From contig WQSU01000087.1 in the NCBI GenBank assembly GCA_009787675.1, positions 1-9,040 of the forward strand: 9,040 bases of DNA, read 5' to 3'. This document shows positions 1-6,067 of this stretch, in pieces. The notes below the pieces were generated by a model that searched no databases, was not told where the DNA came from, and was given only the letters and a program-made list of their open reading frames with translations. Position numbers and translations under genes: made by a program. Positions within the stretch are counted from its first letter, which is position 1. Each line of letters begins with the position of its first letter. The stretch is from Lentimicrobiaceae bacterium (GTDB taxonomy: Bacteria; Bacteroidota; Bacteroidia; Bacteroidales; WCHB1-69).

Positions 1-198
1 GAGATGTCGGATATTGAAAATAAACTGTCTGCCGTGCGCCGCTTCTTTAACTCCGCAACGAAAGAGTTTAACAACGCCGTGCAAACTTTCCCGTCGAATT
101 TAATCGCCGGTATGTTCGGCTTCCACAAAGCCCCCATGTTCGATTTGGGCAATGAAAGAGCAACGATGGATAAGGCGCCAACAGTAAACTTTAACTAA
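1..198 (+). CDS. lemA: LemA family protein, C-terminal part (5' end outside window)
   Basis: Reading frame 1 is open from the left edge to a TAA at 196-198, giving the last 65 residues. The stretch RRFFNSATKEFNNAVQTFPS (residues about 12-31) followed by NLIAGMFGF is the characteristic C-terminal helix and 'FPsnliAglfGF' signature of the LemA family. LemA proteins are about 185-200 residues, with one N-terminal membrane helix and a helical bundle outside the membrane. Roughly two thirds, including the membrane anchor, therefore lies upstream of the window. The ATG at position 4 is an internal methionine, not the start. The next gene on the same strand is an HtpX-like protease, a common pairing for LemA, which supports the call. 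The molecular role of LemA is not settled; a link to membrane protease function is inferred from gene neighbourhood. Confidence 0.9.
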   Translation, partial: EMSDIENKLSAVRRFFNSATKEFNNAVQTFPSNLIAGMFGFHKAPMFDLGNERATMDKAPTVNFN

Positions 199-266
199 TT
201 AGGAATTAAGAATTACGAATTAGGAATTAAGAATTAAGAGCAATAATCACTAAACACTAATCACTA
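197..266. repeat. AT-rich direct repeats in the lemA-htpX spacer
   Basis: The spacer is built from short direct repeats. AATTAGGAATTAAGAATTA occurs exactly twice, at 197-215 and 218-236 (period 21), and is itself made of GAATTA-like units. A second pair, TAATCACTA, occurs at 244-252 and 258-266, separated by AACAC. The first copy starts inside the lemA stop codon and the last ends 3 bases before the htpX ATG, so almost the whole spacer is repeat. No promoter match or hairpin is evident. The function is unknown; it may be a dispersed intergenic spacer repeat. Confidence 0.75.
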
Positions 267-269
267 TAA

Positions 270-1202
270 ATGAAATACATTGGCATACATACTCAACAGC
301 GGCGGAATAATATTAAGAGCCTTTTTCTTTTGTTTATGTTTCCGGTTTTGTTGATAGGGTTAGTATATTTATTTTTTTTAATTATTGCTTGGCAAGATGT
401 TGAAAACAGTATTTCGGCAAATACAGCAACACTGCAAGCGTTGCCTGTGGTTCTTATTGTGGTAACAGTTTGGTTTTTTGTTGCGTATTTTATTAATACT
501 ATGATGATTCAACTCGCTACAGGTTCAGCACCCTTAGAAAGGCGTGACAATAAACGCGTGTATAATCTGGTAGAAAACCTGTGCATGGCAAACGGGATGG
601 ATATGCCCAAAGTGAATGTGATTGAAGATTTTTCTTTGAATGCTTTTGCAAGCGGCATCAATAAAAAGACCTACACGGTAACACTTACCAGAGGAATTCT
701 TAACACGTTGGATGATTTAGAGTTGGAAGGCGTGATAGCACACGAACTGACTCATATTCGCAACCGAGACGTGCGTTTATTGATTGTGTCTATTATATTT
801 GTAGGAATCTTCACCATGATCGCTCAAATGGCGACTCGAATGGCGTTTCACAGTTCTATGGGGCGAAACAACAGCAAAAATAACGGCGCCGGTACGGCTA
901 TTGTTTTGCTTGCTGTGGCTGCACTGGGCGCATTGGGCTACATTTTTTCGCTGCTCATCCGCATGTCCATCTCCCGAAAACGTGAGTATATGGCAGATGC
1001 CGGCGCCGCGCAAATGACTAAAAATCCACACGCTTTAGCCAATGCTTTACGCAAAATTTCTCGCAACCCTGAAATTAAAGGGGTTAAACGTGAAGATATT
1101 GCACAACTTTATATTGAACACAAAGCACAAGGACTCTTTGCAGGGTTGTTTGCTACGCATCCGCCAATTAAAGAGAGGATTGCGGTGTTGGAGCAGTTCT
1201 AA
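270..1202 (+). CDS. htpX: HtpX-like M48 family membrane zinc metalloprotease
   Basis: This 310-residue protein belongs to peptidase family M48B. The zinc-binding motif HELTH is at residues 158-162 (context EGVIAHELTHIRNRD). The third ligand is the glutamate E239 in the REYMADAGAA motif. The C-terminal signature FATHPPIKERI is also present. Hydrophobic segments at about 17-41, 57-80, 169-187 and 208-232 give the usual four-helix layout, with two helices before the catalytic motif and two between the ligands. The active site is expected to face the cytoplasm. HtpX proteases degrade misfolded or damaged inner-membrane proteins. The ATG at 270 follows the repeat spacer directly and no Shine-Dalgarno sequence is visible. 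The gene lies 71 bases after lemA on the same strand, probably as a unit with it. The gene symbol rests on family membership; other M48B members exist in Bacteroidota. Confidence 0.93.
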   Translation: MKYIGIHTQQRRNNIKSLFLLFMFPVLLIGLVYLFFLIIAWQDVENSISANTATLQALPVVLIVVTVWFFVAYFINTMMIQLATGSAPLERRDNKRVYNLVENLCMANGMDMPKVNVIEDFSLNAFASGINKKTYTVTLTRGILNTLDDLELEGVIAHELTHIRNRDVRLLIVSIIFVGIFTMIAQMATRMAFHSSMGRNNSKNNGAGTAIVLLAVAALGALGYIFSLLIRMSISRKREYMADAGAAQMTKNPHALANALRKISRNPEIKGVKREDIAQLYIEHKAQGLFAGLFATHPPIKERIAVLEQF

Positions 1203-1258
1203 TGATCTACAAACACAATTGGTGGCTGGGTATATATTGTCAATTATAAAAAAACAAT

Positions 1259-1780
1259 ATGAATAATTATAGAGAGAAACTACAGCATATCACCACCTTT
1301 ATTTTCGATTTTGACGGTGTGTTATCTGACGGAAAAATTTGGGTGCTGCCCGATGGTGAGCAGATGCGCGCCACAAACGTAAAAGACGGTTATGCCATGC
1401 AATACGCCTTGAGGAAAGGCTATCGCGTTGCCATCATTTCCGGCGGTGTTGGTGAATCTATGCGTTTGCGTTACCAATCCTTTAAAGGCATCGAAATATT
1501 TTTGAAAGTATCGGATAAAGTAGCTGTTTTTCAAGAATATATTAAAAAAAACAACCTCACACCTGAAGAAATCTTGTATATGGGCGATGACATTCCCGAC
1601 TATAATCTAATGAAAATTTGTGGATTAAAATGCTGTCCGGCAGATGCTTGCACAGAAATTAAGGAGATTGTAGAATATATCTCGTTTGCCTGCGGCGGAC
1701 AAGGTTGTGTGCGCGATGTGATAGAGCAGGCGCTACGGGCGCAAAACAGGTGGATGGAGGACGATGCTTGTATTTGGTAG
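1259..1780 (+). CDS. kdsC: KDO-8-phosphate phosphatase, HAD superfamily (KdsC)
   Basis: This 173-residue HAD subfamily IIIA hydrolase fits the usual KdsC length of about 170-190. Motif I is FDFDGVLSDG, with nucleophile D17 and acid/base D19. Motif II is IISGG (S61). The motif III lysine is K87 in VSDK. Motif IV is YMGDDIPD (D109, D110). There is no cap domain, as expected for a tetrameric KdsC. The C-terminal LKCCPADA and GGQGCVRDVIEQAL segments match KdsC family members. The enzyme removes phosphate from 3-deoxy-D-manno-octulosonate 8-phosphate in the cytoplasm, supplying KDO for the LPS inner core. Six cysteines fall between residues 120 and 149, somewhat more than I recall for relatives. 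The start is an ATG 56 bases after htpX. Maf, often next to kdsC in Bacteroidota, is not present downstream. Confidence 0.92.
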   Translation: MNNYREKLQHITTFIFDFDGVLSDGKIWVLPDGEQMRATNVKDGYAMQYALRKGYRVAIISGGVGESMRLRYQSFKGIEIFLKVSDKVAVFQEYIKKNNLTPEEILYMGDDIPDYNLMKICGLKCCPADACTEIKEIVEYISFACGGQGCVRDVIEQALRAQNRWMEDDACIW

Positions 1781-1824
1781 AAATTTATGGATGCACCACT
1801 TTTGCAGATAAGGTAAGTAGAACA

Positions 1825-1953
1825 TTATTTTTGTTGTCCTGCTATTTCATTAGAAGTGTTGAGCTTATCAGTTTTCAGAATTTTAGAATTACCATTATTG
1901 CCGCAACTTAAAAGCAACATGCAAAATATGATACCTAAGAGATTGTTTTTCAT
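1825..1953 (-). CDS. Small lipoprotein of 42 residues, translationally overlapped with the thioredoxin-like gene
   Basis: On the minus strand an ATG at 1953-1951 opens 42 codons ending in TAA at 1827-1825. The protein starts MKNNLLGIIFCMLLLSC: a charged N-terminus, a hydrophobic core and a lipobox (LLSC) with the lipidated cysteine at residue 17. A mature tail of 26 residues follows (GNNGNSKILKTDKL and on), polar and without recognised motif. Its ATG overlaps the TGA of the upstream gene as ATGA (1950-1953), typical of translational coupling. A purine-rich AAAGAGAG lies just upstream. The lipobox, overlap and strand agreement support a real gene despite its size. It should be exported and anchored in the inner or outer membrane. 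The function is unknown; it could be a partner of the thioredoxin-like protein or the remnant of a longer lipoprotein. Confidence 0.72.
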   Translation of the reverse strand: MKNNLLGIIFCMLLLSCGNNGNSKILKTDKLNTSNEIAGQQK

Positions 1954-3134
1954 TTTCTCTCTTTAATAAATTCTTCAATATCTTTTGTAAATCCTTTATA
2001 CCAACCACAAGTATGCCAAATTACTTGCTTTGTTTTCATATCAATAAGATATAATTGGGGATAACCATAACAGTTCCCCATTTGTTTTGACATTTCAATA
2101 TCATAACGATTATCATAAGCTAAAGCCACCTCACAGTTTAAATTAAGATTTTTAATCACCGGACTAATTTTAGCCGTATCTTTATCTGAAATATTGATAC
2201 TGAGAATTTTAAATAATGATTCATCGTAAAGGGTGTCTAAGAAAGCCAAGTCATGCATTGCCAATCTACAGGGATGGCAAGCTATATACCACATATCTAT
2301 CAATAAAAACCGAGCGTTTATACTGTTGGAATAGATGGTGTCGCCCGACAATAAAGGAAATTTCCATTCAGGCATAAAAAACAAGGTGTCTTTTTGCGCG
2401 TCTTGCGGTATTTCCTCTGCCCATCTACCGGCGTCGTTACGCACAGAGAAAATAAGGGAATCTCTAAAAGCAGAATCTATTTTAGCCTGTTCTTCAGCTA
2501 ATTGTCGTTCATATCCTTTTTTAAATTCATCAAATTTAAAACTAATTGTATCTAAAATATCGGGATGAATATATTCAAAAAGACGTTGTTCTAAAATATC
2601 TATTATATTGGTCATAGGCTCTGTATTGCCAAAAGTAAATGAGACCCCATCTTGAATGAGGTTAAACGTTTTCCTGTTAAATTCAAATTCTATATTTATG
2701 TTCGAGAAAAGATCTTCCTCTTGATCGGGGTATGTAATTTTATATCTGATATTTTTCTTGTCAATTTTAGGAGTAACACGTTGAAATAAATGATTCTTAA
2801 AATCATCTATTTGGGTAGCATTTGCTTCACTATAGAGACAATTTGATTGATCCTTAGCATTTTCTATTTTGTCATTATACTCATAGAAACTATAATCACC
2901 ATCTGTTCGAGAGAACAAAGTTACCAAAGAAAACGCCGATTTGCAATATGTATAGGTAGCATACAAACGAGGTTTCTGTGCAAATACCAAATATTTAAGA
3001 TCCTTTGGGGTTGAAATAAAGAAAATCTCGTGCACTTCAAAAAAAGTCGTATCATTATCAAAAGTTTGAAGTTGCTGCAATTTCACATATCCTGATTGGA
3101 TTCGGTTATGTTTTTCTACATATTGGAGGAACAA
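1950..3134 (-). CDS. Thioredoxin/TlpA-like protein with unresolved or truncated 5' end
   Basis: From TTG at 3134 there are 394 codons. No ATG occurs in frame until about residue 174, so the start is uncertain. The last 140 residues form a thioredoxin-like fold of the TlpA/redoxin type. They carry FLLIDMWYIACHPC with active-site cysteines C286 and C289 (CHPC), then an ILSINISD strand, and GYPQLYLID with the cis-proline at P359. The first 200 residues or so (hydrophobic and beta-like, with YVEKHNRIQSGYVKL near the start) resemble the N-terminal domains of exported Bacteroidota redoxin proteins; I do not recognise the family. About residues 203-225 are rich in charged residues and may be a helical linker. 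Such proteins normally carry a signal peptide or lipobox, and none is encoded in frame; an upstream in-frame TGA lies at 3197-3195. The gene is AT-rich (30-33% GC in lines counted) compared with its neighbours. It is either 5'-truncated or frameshifted, or it uses a non-ATG start. Confidence 0.7.
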   Translation of the reverse strand: MFLQYVEKHNRIQSGYVKLQQLQTFDNDTTFFEVHEIFFISTPKDLKYLVFAQKPRLYATYTYCKSAFSLVTLFSRTDGDYSFYEYNDKIENAKDQSNCLYSEANATQIDDFKNHLFQRVTPKIDKKNIRYKITYPDQEEDLFSNINIEFEFNRKTFNLIQDGVSFTFGNTEPMTNIIDILEQRLFEYIHPDILDTISFKFDEFKKGYERQLAEEQAKIDSAFRDSLIFSVRNDAGRWAEEIPQDAQKDTLFFMPEWKFPLLSGDTIYSNSINARFLLIDMWYIACHPCRLAMHDLAFLDTLYDESLFKILSINISDKDTAKISPVIKNLNLNCEVALAYDNRYDIEMSKQMGNCYGYPQLYLIDMKTKQVIWHTCGWYKGFTKDIEEFIKERK

Positions 3135-3225
3135 AATAAGTCCGCTCCTTTTGCGAGTGCTTGCGCCGCCGCAAATAGCATCACAAAAACGCCGTCATTC
3201 CTCACACGCTATGCGAGCGAGGAAC
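3126..3225. repeat. GC-rich intergenic segment flanked by 7-bp direct repeats
   Basis: Positions 3141-3200 are about 55% GC, whereas the adjoining 3061-3120 are about 33% GC. The segment is bounded by direct copies of GAGGAAC at 3126-3132 and 3219-3225, 93 bases apart. It contains the inverted repeat TTTGCG (3150-3155)/CGCAAA (3170-3175) and the strong hairpin at 3198-3224. It separates the glycosylase stop from the thioredoxin-like gene. These properties fit a small non-coding mobile or REP-like element, but with only one copy in view this is inference. Confidence 0.45.
3198..3224. repeat. REP-like hairpin just downstream of the glycosylase gene
   Basis: TTCCTC at 3198-3203 pairs with GAGGAA at 3219-3224. 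The pairing continues inward through CGC (3207-3209)/GCG (3213-3215) with two mismatches and a 3-base TAT loop. The hairpin starts 1-2 bases beyond the TAG stop (3228-3226) of the minus-strand glycosylase gene. Reading in that direction it is followed within about 8 bases by a run of five T. It may therefore act as a terminator or 3'-end stabiliser, although the T run is not immediately adjacent. Confidence 0.55.
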
Positions 3226-3801
3226 CTAAAACTTCAAACAAAACCTGTATAGCAACTCCGCATCCTCTCCCGCATAGCTTACCCCAATTCTCGGTGTGTT
3301 CAAAATTTCCATTTCAGATAAATCAAGTCCTCTGTCTTCTATCCAGATACGGCTGTTTTGAAGCGGCTCGCCGTTGTCGGCAAGGGTGATTCCCAACGCT
3401 TTGGTAACCTTTCCCGGTCCATTAGTAACTTGCGGGTTCATTTGCGGTTTTCCAGTGCGTTTCAGCATCAGTTCTTCGCCATGTGAGGCGTGAATAGCAC
3501 GAATCAGGATGGCATCTGGGGTCTCTTTTTGGTGGGTAACTACGTTCAGCAGCGGGTGCATGCCGTAGCACAAGTAAACGTACGCTACCCCACCCTCTGC
3601 ATACATCATCTCGTTTCGTTTCGTGCGCCTGCCTCCGAAAGCATGGCAGGCACGGTCTTCCACACCTTTGTAGGCTTCCGTCTCCGAGATGATTCCACCG
3701 CACAATTGTCCGTCAATTTTTGTAAAAAGATACTTACCAATCAGATCTTTCGCAAGGAAAACAACGTCAGGGTGCAAGTAGTAGGTTTGGGAAAGTCGCA
3801 T
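3226..3801 (-). CDS. DNA-3-methyladenine glycosylase, AAG/MPG family
   Basis: This 191-residue protein has the length and motifs of the bacterial AAG (MPG) family. SETEAYKGVEDRACHAFGG (residues 39-57) contains the catalytic glutamate, E42 by alignment to the conserved ETEAY. YVYLCYGMHPLLNVV (74-88) and NGPGKVTKALGI (127-138) are the other family signatures. It excises alkylated purines such as 3-methyladenine and hypoxanthine from DNA, starting base excision repair in the cytoplasm. No signal peptide is present. The ATG at 3801 places MRLSQTYYLHPDVV at the N-terminus, where family members begin. The frame is open back to a TTG at 3852, but those 17 residues are lysine/asparagine-rich and come from the A/T-tract intergenic region, so I reject that start. 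It is transcribed divergently from iorA, 93 bases away. Confidence 0.93.
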   Translation of the reverse strand: MRLSQTYYLHPDVVFLAKDLIGKYLFTKIDGQLCGGIISETEAYKGVEDRACHAFGGRRTKRNEMMYAEGGVAYVYLCYGMHPLLNVVTHQKETPDAILIRAIHASHGEELMLKRTGKPQMNPQVTNGPGKVTKALGITLADNGEPLQNSRIWIEDRGLDLSEMEILNTPRIGVSYAGEDAELLYRFCLKF

Positions 3802-3859
3802 TGTTTTTTTTGGGAGCAAAGAAATATTTTTTTTATTTTTCCTAATTACCAAAAACTAT

Positions 3860-3867
3860 TATTTTTG
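3860..3867 (+). promoter_or_regulatory. Possible Bacteroidota-type -7 promoter element upstream of iorA
   Basis: TATTTTTG matches the Bacteroidota -7 consensus TAnnTTTG exactly. It lies 27 bases before the iorA ATG in the 93-bp divergent intergenic region, which would give a short leader. No clear TTG-type -33 element is visible at the expected distance, and the region is T-rich, so a chance match is possible. Confidence 0.4.
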
Positions 3868-3894
3868 CCCGAATTTTAAAAAACAAAAATACGT

Positions 3895-5481
3895 ATGGCA
3901 AAGCAACTACTATTAGGCGATGAAGCGATCGCGCAGGCTGCATTAGACGCAGGAATCTCAGGAGTTTACGCATACCCCGGAACTCCCTCTACCGAAATCA
4001 CCGAATATATTCAACACGCAAAACAGGCTGAGGAAGGCAATGTGCACCGCTGCTGGTCGGCAAACGAGAAAACGGCGATGGAATCTGCCATCGGCATGTC
4101 TTACGCAGGGAAACGTGCGCTGGTGTGTATGAAACACGTAGGCTTGAACGTAGCCGCCGACCCCTTCATGAACTCTGCCATCACAGGCGCAAACGGCGGG
4201 TTGGTCTATCTCATTGCCGACGACCCCTCCATGCACTCTTCTCAGGATGAGCAAGATTCGCGCTATTTTGCCAAGTTTGCTTTTATTCCTGTTTTTGAAC
4301 CCTCAAACCAACAGGAAGCCTACGATATGACCTACGATGCGTTTGACCTGTCGGAAAAATATCATATCCCTGTGATGATTCGCGTAACTACGCGCTTGGC
4401 GCACTCCCGCGCCGGCGTGGAACGCAAACCTGTTCGTTCACAAAACGAAATAAAACTTTGTGAAAACAAAAAGCAGTTTATTTTGTTGCCCGGCAACGCC
4501 CGCGTGTTCTACCGCGAACTGTTGGCAAAACAACCTAAATTAGAAGCAGAAGCAGAAACCTCAAAATACAATCAATATATTGACGGCGAGGACAAATCGC
4601 TGGGCATCATCGCCTCAGGAATTGCCTATAACTATTTGATGGAAAACTACACAGGCAAAAAATGCCCTTATCCCATATTAAAAATTTCCCAGTATCCAAT
4701 CCCCGTAGAGTTGGTAACGAAGTTAACCAACACCTGTAAGACAACCTTAGTAGCAGAAGAAGGCTACCCGCTGATTGAGGAACAGTTGCGCGGATTGTTA
4801 AACAAAAGCGGTAATATCAAAGGACGTTTGGATGGCACGTTGCCTCGCGACGGCGAGTTGAACCCCAACATCATGGCTGTAGCGCTCGGTTTGGAAAACA
4901 CTTTTGGGATGCCTGTTCCGGAAATTGTGGCGCCGCGCCCTCCGGCGCTCTGCAAAGGCTGTCCGCACATTGACACTTATAAAGCCTTAAATGAAGCTAT
5001 GGAGCAGTATGGTCCGGGAAAAGTTTTTGCCGATATAGGCTGCTACACGCTGGGCGCACTTCCGCCTTACAACGCTATCTATTCAACGGTGGACATGGGC
5101 GCGAGCATTACTATGGCAAAAGGCGCCTCCGATGCGGGTTTGCGCCCTGCCGTAGCTGTAATTGGCGACTCAACGTTCACCCACAGCGGCATGACCTCAC
5201 TATTGGACTGTGTTATTGAAAATACGCCTGTTACCGTTTTGATTTTAGATAATTTTACCACCGGAATGACCGGCGGGCAAGACTCGCATGCCTACGGAAA
5301 AATTGCACAAATTTGCGAAGGCTTGGGCGTTGATAAAGCACATATCCATGTGATTAAGCCGTTGCCGAACCAGCACGAAATCAACACCAAGATAATGAAA
5401 GAGGAGTTGGCTTATAACGGCTTGTCGGTGATTATTCCTATGAGAGAATGTATTCAAACCATTGGTAAGAAGAAAAAATAA
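3895..5481 (+). CDS. iorA: Indolepyruvate ferredoxin oxidoreductase alpha subunit, short form without C-terminal ferredoxin domain
   Basis: This 528-residue protein is a thiamine-diphosphate 2-oxoacid:ferredoxin oxidoreductase. The N-terminal pyrimidine-type domain begins LLLGDEAIAQAALDAG and VYAYPGTPSTEI, with WSANEKTAMESAIGMSYAGK at residues 54-73. The central domain spans about 235-345. The C-terminal TPP-binding domain has CKGCPH (353-358), GDSTFTHSG (424-432) and DNFTTGMTGGQD (452-463), matching the GD...N cofactor motif. The enzyme oxidatively decarboxylates aryl pyruvates such as indolepyruvate to aryl-acetyl-CoA, reducing ferredoxin, in anaerobic aromatic amino-acid metabolism; the reverse reaction is also known. 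Archaeal IorA carries a C-terminal 4Fe-4S domain, but here the chain ends at SVIIPMRECIQTIG plus four lysines. The partner subunit IorB is not adjacent; folA follows 4 bases later. The ATG at 3895 fits the family start. Confidence 0.92.
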   Translation: MAKQLLLGDEAIAQAALDAGISGVYAYPGTPSTEITEYIQHAKQAEEGNVHRCWSANEKTAMESAIGMSYAGKRALVCMKHVGLNVAADPFMNSAITGANGGLVYLIADDPSMHSSQDEQDSRYFAKFAFIPVFEPSNQQEAYDMTYDAFDLSEKYHIPVMIRVTTRLAHSRAGVERKPVRSQNEIKLCENKKQFILLPGNARVFYRELLAKQPKLEAEAETSKYNQYIDGEDKSLGIIASGIAYNYLMENYTGKKCPYPILKISQYPIPVELVTKLTNTCKTTLVAEEGYPLIEEQLRGLLNKSGNIKGRLDGTLPRDGELNPNIMAVALGLENTFGMPVPEIVAPRPPALCKGCPHIDTYKALNEAMEQYGPGKVFADIGCYTLGALPPYNAIYSTVDMGASITMAKGASDAGLRPAVAVIGDSTFTHSGMTSLLDCVIENTPVTVLILDNFTTGMTGGQDSHAYGKIAQICEGLGVDKAHIHVIKPLPNQHEINTKIMKEELAYNGLSVIIPMRECIQTIGKKKK

Positions 5482-5485
5482 CAAA

Positions 5486-5986
5486 ATGCTGAACCTCTGC
5501 ATGATCGCCGCTGTAGGCAAAAACTTTGAATTGGGAAACAAGAACCAACTACTGTGTCATTTGCCTGCAGACCTAAAGCGGTTCAAAGAGATTACCTCAG
5601 GTTTTTCCGTTATTATGGGCGACAAAACTTGGGAGTCGTTGCCCGTGAAACCGTTGCCGAATCGCAGAAATATTGTCATTACATTAAACAAAGAGGCGGC
5701 TTACCCCCATTGCGAGATCGTGCATAGCATTGAGGATGCAATTGAACTTGTAAAAACTGAAGAACAAGCCTTTATCATTGGCGGCGCCACTATTTACAAA
5801 TTATTCATTAACAAAATAGAAACCCTCTATTTAACCCGCATTGACGCCGAGTTTGAGGCAGATGTCTTTTTCCCGGAAATAGATTTTTACAAATGGGAGT
5901 TGATAGAGGAGATTGTTTATGAGAAGGATGAGAAGAATGGGTTTGGGATGAGGTTTCAGGTATTTAAAAGAAAGAAAAAAAGGTGA
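5486..5986 (+). CDS. folA: Dihydrofolate reductase
   Basis: This 166-residue protein has the usual length and motif order for DHFR: MIAAVGKN (6-13), LPADLKRFK (26-34) with catalytic acid D29 (equivalent to E. coli D27), SVIMGDKTWESLP, PLPNRRNIVIT with the folate-binding arginine, FIIGGATIYK with the Gly-Gly pair, and LYLTRIDAEFEADVFFP. It reduces dihydrofolate to tetrahydrofolate with NADPH in the cytoplasm. Two positions are unusual. The tryptophan normally before the H/N-LP motif is cysteine (C24, TGT at 5555-5557). The arginine of the MGR(K/H)T motif, which contacts the NADPH 2'-phosphate in E. coli, is aspartate (D46, GAC at 5621-5623). The ATG at 5486 is preferred over the in-frame TTG at 5462, which would overlap iorA and add eight mostly basic or polar residues. 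The 4-base gap suggests co-transcription with iorA. No thymidylate synthase gene is adjacent. Confidence 0.92.
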   Translation: MLNLCMIAAVGKNFELGNKNQLLCHLPADLKRFKEITSGFSVIMGDKTWESLPVKPLPNRRNIVITLNKEAAYPHCEIVHSIEDAIELVKTEEQAFIIGGATIYKLFINKIETLYLTRIDAEFEADVFFPEIDFYKWELIEEIVYEKDEKNGFGMRFQVFKRKKKR

Positions 5987-6067
5987 AATTGTGATCAAAA
6001 AAAGCAACATTTCAAGCTTCTTATGGCAATAATCCGCATTTCATTCATTTATTCATCGGGTCAACCA

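Noticed and set aside
1705..1911. Plus-strand open frame running past the kdsC stop
   Set aside because: Half of it overlaps kdsC out of frame and half is antisense to the small lipoprotein gene. There is no family signature and no sign of a frameshifted kdsC tail, which already has full length.
3096..3389. Plus-strand open frame across the repeat-like segment
   Set aside because: It spans the antisense of two genes and the hairpin region. The translation is low-complexity with no domain.
3802..3852. TTG-started N-terminal extension of the DNA glycosylase (17 extra residues)
   Set aside because: The extension is low-complexity, Lys/Asn-rich translation of A/T tracts in the divergent promoter region. 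The ATG at 3801 gives the normal family N-terminus.
3853..3858. Minus-strand -7 promoter for the glycosylase gene (TAGTTTTTG)
   Set aside because: The spacing differs by one base from TAnnTTTG and the area is homopolymeric, so the match carries little weight.
3490..3879. Open frame of 129 codons on the plus strand
   Set aside because: It is antisense to the well-supported glycosylase gene and has no recognisable motif. It is a shadow of the coding bias on the other strand.
5462..5485. TTG start for DHFR overlapping the end of iorA
   Set aside because: It adds eight mostly basic or polar residues not seen in DHFRs. The ATG at 5486 directly precedes the conserved first strand.
5984..6014. TGAAAT/ATTTCA inverted repeat between folA and the RND gene as a terminator
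   Set aside because: The stem is only 6 AT-rich pairs with a 19-base loop and no following T run in either direction. It is too weak to call.
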